From Pterobdella sp. o SKG-2022 (Eukaryota; Annelida; Clitellata; Hirudinida; Piscicolidae), in the NCBI GenBank assembly GCA_964035795.1, contig OZ038320.1, positions 32,634,097-32,698,096 on the forward strand: a DNA stretch of 64,000 bases, in the 5' to 3' direction. A program made the translations under genes and the position numbers. Below are positions 1 to 20,541 of the stretch, one piece after another. Each line of letters begins with the position of its first letter. Within the stretch, counting starts at the first letter, position 1. The notes beneath the pieces were generated by a model, which was not told where the DNA came from, did no database searches, and saw only the letters and a program-made list of their open reading frames with translations.

Positions 1-1740
1 CATCCTAGAAAATGAAAAAGGTGGCAATATTATGAAGAAGTTAAAGGTTTAGTTGCGTTAAGTGAAAATAGGGCTCAAATCTGTTAATTATTCAAAATTT
101 TTTAAAATTTATTAAAAAAATGCTTCAATATATAATACTGCTTCATTGTGGTTATAGTTTGCTAAAAAAAATTTTTATATTTTTATAATAGTATGTTTAG
201 AAATTTTCTAGAATGAATGATTATCAAATGCAAACTTTTTAAATATTCAAAAAAAATTTAAATATTCAAGAATATTTAATGCTAAATATCCTAAAATTAA
301 AAAAATTAAAAATGATAAAAAATTTTATAAACTTTTATTTTCAAAAATCTGCTTTTTAATTGAAACTATTTCAAAAACTTTTGAAATATAAATTCAAAAA
401 CTTATTAAAGTTTTTTGGTTTAGACGTTCGACCATCAAAAGAAGTTCTGGTTCGGTTTTAATTTTATTCTCAGTTTTTGAATCGATAAATCATAAAATAA
501 TCGGATAACTTCTGGTGTAATTTTATCTCAGCAAATTCCGCCATACTTGTATGTTTTCTATTAGTTTTGAAACCATGAATTTCTTTAAAGAAATCAAATT
601 TTAAAAATTATTTCTTTTTTTAATAACGTGTCATTTTCACTTTAGAAAAGTATATATTTATTTAAAATTTCAAAACTTGCATCAAGGATCTAAATAATGA
701 TACTTAATTGCTTTCCACTCAGCTAATGGCTAAAAATAGTTAAAAGTACCAATATGTACACTCAAAATGAAAAATCATTAAATTAATAATTAACAAAATT
801 ATATATAAATATAAAAAATATCTATATATAAATTAAATTAAATCTGCCAAGATAAATAGTTTAGACTGATCTGGTTGAAAAAACGAATAAAGTGAATTCT
901 AATATTGGAAAGATGATAAAAATAATAAACTAGAAAATAAGAATTCAATTTCTCTCATCATAATCACAACAATAATAATAAAAAACACTGAAAAGATAGA
1001 TAAAAGATTAACAATAGATAATTTCAACAATAAATAACACTATAAATAATAAAAACAATAATAATGATAAAAAATGGATAGAAAAAACTAATTTAATGAG
1101 AATAATGAATAATAATAACAAATAAAATAATATAATAATAATAAAAAAAATAATAGTTATGATTATGGTAATAAAAGTATTAACAACAAATATTATTATT
1201 AATAATATTTTTTCATTTGAAGCTTGATTTATTAGATATACACATTCACAAATAATAGTAATAATAATAATAAATCTAACTAGATTATACTGCTGTAAAT
1301 GCCACCCTAACTAGGGTTGACAGCAGTCGGAGAAGGCCATTGGTACTATAATAGGGTAATTTAGAATGAGCCATTTTTCGGAACAAATTTTTATAGACGA
1401 AGCAGACACATAAATTATATATATTAAAAATTAGTACAACTTATAAATACAAACATTGAGAAGTTAGATAACTCATAGTAAGGAGAAACTACTGTAATTA
1501 ATATAAGGCTAAATAGCTTTTATTACGTTCCATTACAAATATGATGCAAAGTTTTTTGTGTCTGTATTATTTGCGTTATCACACTTATGGCGATGAAGTA
1601 ACTAAACGAAATAAACTAAGTCTTTTGAAAATGTTACATCAAAAATAGAATATTTTTTAAACACATTTATTTTAAGTAAAAAGGCTAAATTTTTTGATAA
1701 GTTTAGCCTTATGATAAAACGTTAGCATGAACAAAATCTT
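1..1740. other. AT-rich DNA without a recognisable gene
   Basis: No coding exon can be supported here. The stretch is A/T-rich with short AAT-type runs near 960-1280. A slightly GC-richer island at about 1285-1380 stands out but has no open frame or tRNA-like boxes that I could recognise. It may be a relic of a dispersed repeat. Confidence 0.5.
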
Positions 1741-1768
1741 GAAACTTTATTGAACCACCAACAAAAAC

Positions 1769-1894
1769 ATGAATGTTGAAGAAATACAATTACCCATGTC
1801 CCCAGCAGGCAACCCGCAACAAAATCACAAAAAACCATTAGGAATCCTCCCAGTGATAACCTACCCAAACATCATCACAACACAGCAAAGTTGA
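1769..1894 (+). other. Probable 5' leader of the galactosyltransferase gene, with a 41-codon upstream ORF
   Basis: From about 1740 the base composition rises in C and loses the A/T runs, as expected for transcribed leader sequence. It runs directly into the ATG at 2151. A 41-codon frame (starting MNVEEIQLP, ending TTQQS) lies in it and stops 256 bases before that ATG. It could be a regulatory upstream ORF, or a separate small exon whose splice sites I did not recognise. No TATA box or initiator is evident. Confidence 0.3.
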
Positions 1895-2150
1895 CCGCTG
1901 TTGACTTCCAAGTAATTTTTAAAGCTCAAATAGAGGTTCATCAACTGGTTCGCCAACTCTGAAAAGCTGCAACATCACACAGACCACAACATTCACAGTT
2001 GTCACACCTCTCACTTCAACCATATTCTTTAAGACCATCCCAACTAAATTATCAACCATATTTTGTAACAATACTACCGCAACACTACAAAAACACTCAA
2101 CATTCTCAACACCTGACAGCAAAACAACACTGGACAACAAAACGAAAAAA

Positions 2151-5100
2151 ATGAAAGGACTTCAACGTTTTTTCTTCCACGTAATTTTCACCATCATCCG
2201 CTCCAAATACGTTTATTGTTTCTTCTTCTTCACGTTGGGAATCTTGGCAAGAGAGCTGCTTGACTTGCATCGGTTGAAAAAAGAATTTTTCCTTAGCTTC
2301 ACCCCATTCATCATTTCCAAAGATGAACTTACTCGTTGCAACTATCTTGTGAAACATTATGAAGGTGGGTGGGAGGTGGTGTTGAGTGGGCAAGTGCATA
2401 TATGTTGATAGACTAAGGGGATAGTGTTTTGTGGTGGGTTGTGTTGAGTGTTGTTTGATGAGTGGTATGTGGGGGAAGTGTGTTAGGTTTTTTTTGGTAG
2501 GCGTGTGGTGTTTGCTAGGAAAAGGTGATGTTGGGTGGATGTGCTTGTTTTGGATGAATGGGTAGTGTAAAGTAGCTGGCTGGGTGTAAAGATTTTGTTG
2601 CTGGAAATATAAATATTTGATGTAATAATGCGTTTTTTTGCTAGGGCAACCTGAAAAATGCAAAAGGTTGCTTGATAATATGTCTTGTTGCTAATGTAGC
2701 CAAAAAAAAAGTTTAAAAAGTCAGCTTGAAACACAAGATTCAAAAATTTGAAAAAATTATATTTCAATAAAATTCACATAAAAAATTATGTTATTTGGTA
2801 TATCCTTCTTCAAAACCCACAAACGTTTAAACAATTTTTATTTTTGAAGAATTTTATTTTTATGTTTATTTTATTAATATTTTTATCTTTTTATCTCAAC
2901 TTTCATATCATGGTGTATATGTAGCTTTTTACCATCGTAGTTATGTACTTAATATATCAACTTTCTACGCCATAGTATTATTGCGAATTTGTAAAGATTG
3001 CCACATAATGATCCTTAAATGGCACTCCCTCCACCAGGCACCTCTCTTGATTTCACCAAGCTGATCCCCTCTGACTACACTACCTTGCAGTTGAGTGCAG
3101 AGCTGCAAGCCACATTCCCTCATCACAATATCACAACTGTTGCCACACACACTCGACCTCCTTACAACTCATCAGGTCACCATGAAGATGTCGACATTAA
3201 ACTCAATGGCATTCTCAAACAAAACTCCACACAAAGCACAAACAAGGAAAAATATCCAAACTACCACCAATCCACCTCCCATAAAAACCCACCAAACCCC
3301 AGCAACTTCTACTACAACGAGCTTTACGACGATTACAACGAGGATCCCAAGAAGTACCGCAACTACTCTCCACCAGATGGACAACTGCCCGATGCTATCT
3401 ACTGGAGAAAGTTTGCTCAAATCAGGCGGTTGTATAATGCTTCTATCAGGTGTGTGGTGAGATTTATGGCGTGTTTTTTAGTGTGTGGTGTGGTGAGATG
3501 TGTGGTGGAGGCGTGGTAAATATGTGGTGTGGTGTGTGGTTTGAGATATGTGGTGTGGTGTGTTGTTTGAGATATGTGGTGTGATGTGGTGAGATATGTG
3601 ATGTGGTGTGTGTTTTGAGCTCTGTGGTGTGGTGAGATGTGTATTATATTGTATTAGTTTTGAAATATTTTGAAAAAAATGCTCAAAGTTAATAATGAGA
3701 ACTAAAAAAATAAAAAGATAAAAATAAAATAATAAAAAAAGGAAAATTGTAAAAACAAGAGAAAATAAAGTGACGTCACCTACCGCACAGCCCAGTGAGG
3801 AAACCCATAATGCTATGCTGGATCATGAGTGATGTAAACGTCATCAACAGCGTCAGAAACGCTCAAATCACCTGGCTTTCTAGGTGTGTGTTTGTTTTTT
3901 TTAAACGTGCACGATTTTTTTTGTGTGCTTATTTGTAAAATTAGCTACCTTACACAAATAGCCCCACATTCAACACTCTTCAAACGTGGAATCTTACATT
4001 TGACAGATGTGATATTCCTCTAGTGTTCACAGCCAAACTTGCCACTTCGTTCCCTTCTCTGGGACTGGTTGAGGTGGCAAGTGGTAGAAGGTCAATCGCA
4101 GCAAAGGCTCGCAGGGTCTGGAAGTACTTGCATGACCACTATGCCAACAAGGCTGACTTCTTTGTCAAAGCAGATCCTGATTCGTACATCTTTGTTGACA
4201 ATCTTAAAAGGTTGGTGTAAAGGGTGGTTGTTGAGATGGTGGGTGGAGGGTGGTTGTTGAGATGGTGGGTGGAGGGTGGTTGTTGAGATGGTGGGTGGAG
4301 GGTGGTTGTTGAGATGGTGGGTGGAGGGTGGTTGTTGAGATGGTGGGTGGAGGGTGGTTGTTGAGATGATGGGTGGAGGGTGGTTGTTGAGATGGTGGGT
4401 GGAGGGTGGTTGTTGGGATGGTGGGTGGAGGTTGGTTGTTGAGATGGTGGGTGAAGGGTGGTTGTTGGGATGGTGGGTGGAGGGTGGTTGTTGGTAGGGT
4501 GGGTAAAAGTCTTGGTATGTTTTGAAAAGATTTTTGAGAGATGGTACTCATGAGTGGTTCGTAGCAGTGTGTCTTTTCGATGTAGTGTGTTGTTGTTTGT
4601 ATTCTCTTACTCCACCCGCCAGATACTTACAGTTTTATGATGCAACTGAACCCCTCTTCATGGGACATGGTATGTTCATGGACCTGTCTCGAAATAAGAA
4701 GTACAATTACTTCAAAGGCGAGAGGCAGGGGAGAGGGCTGGTGAGAGAGGTGGAGAGATAAGGAGGTTGGTGAGAGAGGTAGAGAAATAAGGAGGTTGGT
4801 GAGGTGTGGTAGTTGGTATAAATCATGTACATTCGTGAGTATTTTATTTTAAAGTTTCAAAAAAAAACATTTTTTCGAACGCACAAACAGGCATATATAC
4901 GGCAGGGGAGGGGATGGTGGTGAGTAGGGCAGCTTTGTACAAGCTGGGAACTGTTATTGATAATTGCCCTCTGATCAATGGAACTGGTGTGATAATAATA
5001 TTAATAAAATAATGATGATGATAATAATAATGATAATAATAAAAATAAGCTGAAGACCTGAAGACGAGTATTTGCTTGAAGATGTCAGGAGTTGATTTGA

Positions 5101-6542
5101 TGGACACCAGGGATCTATTGGGTTATTAACATGTTTATTATTTTTGTTGTTATTAGTATTATTATTTTTATTAATATATATTTGTTTTCATTCCTTTTTA
5201 TAAAAAATTGACTTACATGCTTAAACAAACAAAATAAAATGAACAAAAACAAACGAACAAATGCACACACAGGTCGGGAAGTCTTCTTGCCTCCATTTAA
5301 CTTGGAACACTTGTGGTCAGGAAGCTTTCCCAAGTGGTACATTCATTCCTATCGTCGTGGGCTTGGCTTTTGTAAAGTGAGTGGTGTGGTGTGGTGTAGT
5401 GGGGTAATTGGGTGTGGTGGGGTGAGTGAGATACAGTGTAGTGGGAAGGGATGCGGGGGGGTTTTGATGGGTTGATGTGATGTTGTGATTGGGATTGTTA
5501 CGAAAGGAATGGTATGATGTGACATCTACACATACCTACCCTAACTTCATATGCACCCACTCAGAGTCTCTCTTGCTTAAGTTCCCTACCCGTTGTAACC
5601 CACTATTGCCATAAAGATCTCGGAAAGCTACACTTCTTCGCTAGGTACGTCTGTTGTACCTGATGTGGATGGGTGGATGGTGTACCTGATGTGGATAGAT
5701 GTATCTTATATTTTTTTTGTATTTTGATGTATTTTTATATTTTCTTCGATGTCTGTTGCATTATATTTTCATCAATTAGTTGTATTTGTGTTTTTGTTAT
5801 TTTATGAGATTAGTTAATATGGTTGTGTCCGTTAGACATCTCCAGTTTGCTGGATGTTGTCCATGTTTTTCATCGCATGTTTACTGTGGAGTCGTTTGTC
5901 AGAATTTGATTTCCTGCATTTCTGCCACCGATTCAGAATTCAATTTTATGTATATTAATTTTGTTTTGTTCTGGAATTTCATTCTGCGTTCTAGATAAAT
6001 ATTCAAAATATTATTTTGTTCGCTAGATGTCTAAAATTTTATATTATTTTTATTCACAATGATATAAAACTGCGTCATACTACTTTATCTCTGGAACTCA
6101 TCCAATAATTCATTTAATAGAAGAATCAGTTTCACATTTTAAACAAAGCTTTCCAGTATCTGGTATGCATTGTATACCTGGATAATTCAAAATTATTTTT
6201 CATTCAAGTTTTTAAGGCTAAAATTTGAAATATTTAATGAAATTATTGAATTAGCTTATTGTATTTTTATTCATTCAACTCAACTTACTTCAACACACCT
6301 AAGCCTAACTCGCGCATGCGATTGTAAACGACTGGTCGTAGGCTGCTCCAAGCAGAACCTTCAGAACTCAGGCGTTTGTGGACGTGTTGTGATGAGTGTC
6401 AATGATTATTGGCATCCAAATCATATGATATTGTTTTTTTACTTGCAGGTCACTGAACCAGATATTGAAATTGATATCGAGGGAGCAGGCTGAAGCTCTG
6501 AAGCTTTTTTCCTTGAGTGGGAAATTTTTTAATAGGGGATGA
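2151..6542 (+). CDS. C1GALT1-like: Core-1 beta-1,3-galactosyltransferase-like type II membrane protein (10 exons)
   Basis: Exons: 2151-2364, 3038-3449, 3791-3883, 4007-4210, 4623-4717, 4891-4986, 5050-5121, 5273-5376, 5565-5644 and 6449-6542. All phases match, giving 1464 nt (487 residues plus stop). C1GALT1 enzymes add galactose from UDP-galactose to O-linked GalNAc in the Golgi. Exon 1 encodes a hydrophobic signal anchor (YVYCFFFFTLGIL, about residues 20-32). Exon 2 encodes a stem with several N-glycosylation sequons. The catalytic fold starts near residue 210 with IMLCWIMSDVN and TWLSRC, then WKYLHDHYANKADFF and the metal-binding DxD in KADPDSYIFVDNL (D296 and D298). FKGIYTAGEGMVVSRAAL and AEDLKTSICLKMSGVD match the family's GGAGYVLS and ED-GRC blocks. 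A LSSLPVVTHYCH segment follows. Usual family length is about 360, and the extra residues are mostly stem. The start was chosen for the in-frame anchor and a phase-1 donor fitting 3038. An in-frame stop directly before ATG 3019 excludes simple extension there. Known family members use DDD, whereas this has DPD. Confidence 0.85.
2365..3037 (+). other. Intron 1 of the galactosyltransferase gene
   Basis: The donor GAAG|GTGGGT is followed by about 160 bases of G/T-rich sequence, and the acceptor CTCCCTCCACCAG has a C/T-rich tract. It splits a glycine codon (phase 1). Frames on the opposite strand here are products of the skewed composition, and no separate gene is supported. Confidence 0.6.
3450..3650 (+). 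repeat. GT-rich minisatellite at the 5' end of intron 2
   Basis: Variants of tgtggtgtggtgagatatg (about 30-bp period) begin directly at the splice donor of exon 2 and run about 200 bases into the 341-base intron. Confidence 0.7.
4211..4500 (+). repeat. 26-bp minisatellite filling intron 4
   Basis: About eleven copies of a 26-bp unit (ggtggttgttgagatggtgg plus gtggag) begin six bases after the donor of exon 4 and occupy most of the 412-base intron. Copies differ by single bases. The long proline/histidine-rich frame on the minus strand is simply this array read backwards. Confidence 0.85.
4718..4890 (+). other. Predicted GC-AG intron 5
   Basis: Joining TTCAAAG|GCGAGA to AAACAG|GCATAT keeps the frame and yields NYFKGIYTAGEGMVV, matching the conserved VKQGYMSGGAGYVL block of the family. 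No GT in exon 5 has the required phase 1. The nearest GT donors (4743, 4752) are phase 0 and would run into a stop 11 codons into exon 6. Confidence 0.6.
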
Positions 6543-6860
6543 AGAGCACGATGAGAAGGGAGAAGAGGACGATGAGAAGGGAGAAGGGGACGATGAAGAG
6601 GAGAATGAGAAGGAAGAAGAAGAGGATAGAGAAGGAGAATGAAAAGGAGGAAGATGAAAAGTTAGGAAAAAAAGAAGTAGAAGAAAAAGGCGAGAAAAAA
6701 AAGGAGAAAAATAAAAAAAATTTGAAAAGTTATCTGATTGGAACAACTACATGGGCTAAAATGCATTACAATGAAGTGATTTGAAGTTCTGATGGTTTTG
6801 AGTTAAAAAAAAACATCGACTGCTCATTAAAAATGAATCTACATATACCTGAAAATACTT
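6543..6860. other. Purine-rich 3' flank of the galactosyltransferase gene
   Basis: After the stop at 6540-6542 comes about 200 bases of GA-rich sequence (gatgagaagggagaag variants), then A-rich DNA containing AATAAA-like strings near 6710. It is probably the 3' untranslated region. The lysine/glutamate-rich frame in it looks incidental. Confidence 0.45.
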
Positions 6861-6990
6861 TAAGATGAGATCAGCTGGTAGAGCGTTAGACTAGTTATTT
6901 AAAGTAACCGGGTTCAGTCCCTTGCGGACCGACAAAATATATACACAAGGAGTGGCGCCCTGTGAAACATCTGTTTAGCTAACGAAACCC
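6861..6990 (+). mobile_element. tRNA-headed SINE copy (plus orientation)
   Basis: The head carries an A-box-like ATCAGCTGGTAGAGCG and a B-box-like GGGTTCAGTCCC, about 45 bases apart. Between them, TTAGACTAGTTATTTAAAG closely matches the element at 26612-26790 on the opposite strand. The shared GACCGACAA after the B box shows that both belong to one SINE family. A proper acceptor stem is not evident, so it is not a working tRNA gene. The 3' limit is uncertain. Confidence 0.6.
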
Positions 6991-7544
6991 CAATATGGCG
7001 ACTAAAAGTCCATCTGAAAAAATGAATTATTTGTTATTCAATGAATTAGTGCAAATTAGAGGTTTCAATATTAATTTTTTCTGAATTTATTTCCATTCAA
7101 TTTATTGATATTCAATTATTTTTTAAATATTTTTTTTGGGCAGAAAAGTTTGAGGTTTTTGAAAATATTTACGAAAAATAATGATTCAATTGATAAGCGG
7201 AGTTCTATGACAATAAAGAAACGTAAAAATAATAAGAATAATAACATCATAATAAAAAGAATATTAAAATAGTAAAAATAAATAGAAATCATAAAACGAG
7301 AAAAATATCAGCATGAAATATAATCACAAATAATATATGATAATAATGCAAAACAATTTATAGTATAATAGAAGATAATAATAACAATAAAAATTCAATA
7401 ATAGGAAAAATATCATAATAAAAAAATAAATTAATGAAGATGCTATCATAATATTAATTTGGATGATTAAGAGTAAACAATAAAAACAGAAAAAATTAAA
7501 AATGAGTGAAATTTATTTCATTAACAATAAAAATAAAAAATAAT

Positions 7545-7612
7545 TGAAAGAGCATCGGTAGCATACGATAGCGATCTAGTATCCATGATTTGTGGGTGGT
7601 CATGATTGTGAT
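7545..7612 (+). pseudogene. Degenerate tRNA-like sequence
   Basis: AGAGCATCGGTAGCATACG resembles an A box, and GGTGGTCATGATTGTGATCC a decayed T-arm/B box, at the right distance. The rest does not fold as a cloverleaf by eye. It is probably a tRNA-derived SINE relic. Confidence 0.4.
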
Positions 7613-8162
7613 CCTTGTTATTATTTCTATTATTATTCTATTCTTATTTTTATTATTTTCTTGAAGTTTTTGATCATATTTGGTTTATATTATTTGCAGT
7701 GAAAGCATCATAGATATCATTAGTTCAACGTTGAAATTATTATTTTTGTTTTTCGTATTATTTTGATGTTTTATTTCACATTGATTTTCGAATAATTTTT
7801 CAAGATCAAATTTGCCAGACCATAATTATATGTTTTTGTCTTTCGACATTCACAAGGCCAAAAATGCACTGTGCCAAATTTTTTTGTTATCTGAAAGAAT
7901 ATAGAATTTCAATAAATAAATATAAAAATTATTCTAAAAATATTCATCGATAATTATTTTTAGAATAAATATTAATTTTGATGGCTAGTAGTCAGATAGA
8001 AGAGTATAATGGTATGTTTTGAAAAAATTTTCAAAGTAGCCAACTTTATTGAAAGTTCATTTTTAAGCAAAGAATTTAAAGGCGGAAAAGGAAAAAGAAG
8101 AACAACCTGTTTCCGCTTGCCAATTGCTCGTTAAATACTGCAAATAAAATAGAAATAAAATT

Positions 8163-8424
<262 letters not shown>

Positions 8425-9113
8425 CTCAAAAGGAAATGACTGACTTCCAAACAACACTTCTAAAAGTTGAGAAACATTTTTCCAAAAAGGTGTTGAAAAC
8501 AGAATAAATTTAAAGTTGATAAATGAACAAAAAAAAAGAATAAAATATAAAACAGCAAAAATAAAGAGATGGAAAGTAAAATGTATTTGGTCTTGATAAT
8601 GATTCTGATACGTTAGTTGTTGAGTTTTTTCAAATTATTTAATATTTTAAACAATATTTCTAACTATTTGGAAAAATTTAATTTTTGAATTAAAGATTAA
8701 TAAATTAATTAAATGAATTTATTTAAATATTAATTAATTTACTCCACAAGTTAATAGTAACTATTGTGATAATCATCAAACAGTTTATTTATACTGACCA
8801 ATAATATTTATTTTGCTAATTAGAACCAATTAATAGATTAATTAAAAATTATCATTTTTTAAATTTTTATTTCGACTACTGAGAATAACTATCTTACTAA
8901 TAATATAATATAAATAAAAATTGATAAGCAAAAAGTGAAACTTTCAACAAAAAAAGTAGAATATATTATGAGAAGTTTTTTAATATTTTAAAATATTTTA
9001 TTATTAATAAGTAATAATGAACAAAAAAAAAAACAAAAAATGGAAAAATAAATAATAAAAAAAATATTCAAAAAAAGAATAATAAAATAAGAATAAAAAT
9101 ATATTTCTTACAG

Positions 9114-18531
<9,418 letters not shown>

Positions 18532-19266
18532 AAACAAAAGTGAAAACACGTAAAACAAAAAAGGTTAAAAAATTTACAAACACTGCTAGTTTGAAGTGGT
18601 TTGTAAATGGTTGTTTTAATACAAATATATCCTGTTCACACGAAGATCAGCAGCAATAACAACAACATCAACGTCAACAACAACAAATAAACAACTTCAA
18701 AACACTAAGCAACTTTAACAATTGTTATTATTACATTAATGAGTGTAACGATCAAATCAACAAAAAAACTAATGAATATCAAAAGCTTAATTAAACTAAA
18801 ATATTCAAAATTCAATTAAATAAAGAATCAATATATAAAATTACAAAATAGCCAAAGTGAAAAGACCTCAACCGGGACTTGAACCCAGGTCATCCGGATT
18901 TAGTTCATAGATGCTTTAGTTTGTAGAGCTCTTGTTTTGAACTTTATTCACCTGTTAGATTTGATAATTGATTGGTTTATAATAATTCAGTCAATAATAA
19001 CCACGAATAAAATATTTAAACCAAGTTTTGTATACCATTATTTGTCTTGCAGTCTAAAGTTGTGCTTTATAAATCAACATCCTAGTGGGTTTTTGAACAA
19101 TATTATATATTTAACTTTTAAATATTGATTTCATTATAACCAACTTTTTTAAGATTAGAAAAAATAATCTATTTTCTAATATTTTAAAAATAATTATATT
19201 CAGTTTATATTATTATATTCATTCACTTCTTCCTAACTCGAGAGTCCTCTTTTATTCAAACCGTTC
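18532..19266. other. 3' region of the plus-strand receptor and intergenic DNA
   Basis: A putative AATAAA lies at 18819-18824. The tRNA-like relic at 18866-18940 is listed separately. The rest is A/T-rich without exon-like sequence. Confidence 0.5.
18866..18940 (-). pseudogene. tRNA-like relic (minus strand)
   Basis: Read on the minus strand, GACCTGGGTTCAAGTCCCGG is a good T-arm with B box, and AGCTCTACAAACTAAAGC sits where an A box should be. Both ends are degraded and no acceptor stem pairs, so this is a tRNA pseudogene or SINE head rather than a working tRNA. Confidence 0.5.
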
Positions 19267-19460
19267 CTAACGATGGTCGCCATTTGTTCGTGGAAGTTCT
19301 TTTTTCCTTTCTCCATACAAAGCATTTTCAAGTTCTGATGGCATCGGTAAATTTGGTCGTCTGAGAATGTGACCAAGGTAACTCAAAGGTAGCATTCGTG
19401 GCCGAAGAGAGATGCCGTTGCAAGATAAGACTCCCAATCTATCGAGAAGATTCGGAAACT
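19267..19460 (-). mobile_element. Non-LTR retrotransposon relic (C-terminal end of reverse-transcriptase ORF)
   Basis: The minus-strand frame reads LLDRLGVLSCNGISLRPRM, then LSYLGHILRRPNLPMPSELE and ALYGERK, ending at a stop at 19267. The YLGH-LRRP---P---ALYGE pattern is typical of the C-terminal region of LINE polymerases. Only about 60 codons survive, with no catalytic YxDD region, so it is a dead fragment. Confidence 0.65.
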
Positions 19461-19761
19461 ATAAAAACTTTCTATTATTATTGGTATTATTATTATTGTT
19501 GTTATTATTACTATTGATTTGTGTTTTATTTTCTGTTTAGATTCTATTTTGTGGAGCTTAGAATTTTAGCTTTCGCTTGAAGTTTGTTTCAGAAATAAAA
19601 AGTCAACTTTTAAATTCATAAAAATACGGAGTGTTGATTGTTCTGTCATCTGTCGAATAGAATTTTGAATTTTTCAGAAAACGTTTTCGCTAGTTTTAGA
19701 AACAAATGAGCTAATAACTATAATATTTCAAACAAATAGAGCAGCATTTTGTGAAATATAC

Positions 19762-19902
19762 CTTCTGCACAACCAAAACCCAGTCAGAAGGTGACTTAAT
19801 GAGAGACTTCAGTAGACGAACAATGGTTGGAATATCATTTTGGCGGGTAGTCAGTTGATTGTTGTGTATAAAATAATTGGTGCAAATTAATTTTTGCCCC
19901 AC
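19762..19902 (-). CDS. Isolated exon-like ORF of unknown gene
   Basis: On the minus strand, TTCCATAG|GTGGGG to CAGAAG|GTATAT bounds a 141-base, phase-0 open segment of 47 codons. It includes the patches LICTNYFIHNNQLTTRQ and DIPTIVRLLKSLIKSPSDWV. The composition is protein-like and lacks homopolymers. It lies beyond the stop of the minus-strand receptor, so it would belong to another gene, an alternative 3' end or a transposon. I do not recognise it. Confidence 0.3.
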
Positions 19903-20343
19903 CTATGGAATAAATAAAAACCTCAAAAAATGAAAAGTTGTATAGGGAGAAGACGACAAAAACTCATTAGCAACTATCACCCTTCTGCACGCCTTTTCAA
20001 GCCACCCACACTTTTGCAGAATGATACAAATACTGCCAAAAAGCATTGAGCAGATGGGGTTCTGACGTGTAGAAATTTCGCTTTGGAGTCTTTTTCGAAA
20101 ATATTATTCATTGGAAAAGATAATTTTTAAATCTTATGAAATAGTAAGTAAGGCTTATGATTATGAGATTCAAGTCTTCAACGGACTGATGTTTCTACGA
20201 CGTTCTCAGTTGACGTACTGCAATACTATTTTAGAATATATTTTATTTATATTTGATTGGATTTAATATGAAATAATTCAAAATAATAATATTATTTTAG
20301 AAAGAAAATTGTTGGATTTTGTTCCAAATGATTTTTTTTCCAG

Positions 20344-20461
20344 TTTTTTTCCACACAGCGCTGAAGTGGTTCGTCTAATTGCCAAAAGAAAGTTGAAGAA
20401 AGAATATTTTGAAGCTATTGAAAACTATTGCGCTCGAAATTCATTTTTAAAACTGATATGA
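20344..20461 (+). CDS. Probable terminal exon of an unidentified plus-strand gene
   Basis: A strong acceptor (GATTTTTTTTCCAG) opens a 38-codon frame ending at TGA 20459-20461. It contains HSAEVVRLIAKRKLKKEYFE and AIENYCARNSFLKLI. An AATAAA overlaps just after the stop (20463-20468). The charged, helix-like composition with little low complexity is unlike the surrounding DNA. It needs a phase-2 upstream exon. A candidate ends with MFLRRSQLT at about 20218 before GTACTG. It could be an alternative 3' end of the plus-strand receptor or a separate gene. Confidence 0.4.
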
Positions 20462-20477
20462 AATAAAACAAAATGGC

Positions 20478-20483
20478 TTTTAT
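20478..20483 (-). promoter_or_regulatory. Putative poly(A) signal of the minus-strand receptor
   Basis: TTTATT on the plus strand reads AATAAA on the minus strand, about 60 bases past the stop at 20542. The plus-strand exon ending at 20461 has its own AATAAA about 15 bases away, so the two transcripts would overlap at their 3' ends. Confidence 0.4.
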
Positions 20484-20541
20484 TGTTACAAAATTTCTAA
20501 AATTAGAAAAAATCTTTTCAAAAAATTAATTAATCTCATTA

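Noticed and set aside
3019..3037. ATG at 3019 as the start of the galactosyltransferase
   Set aside because: It would give a soluble protein without the signal anchor expected of this family. Splicing from 2364 to 3038 in phase 1 supplies one.
6861..6935. Functional tRNA gene
   Set aside because: The A and B boxes are present, but I see no pairing acceptor stem and the sequence matches a second dispersed copy, so it is a SINE head. The same reasoning applies to 18866-18940 and 7545-7612.
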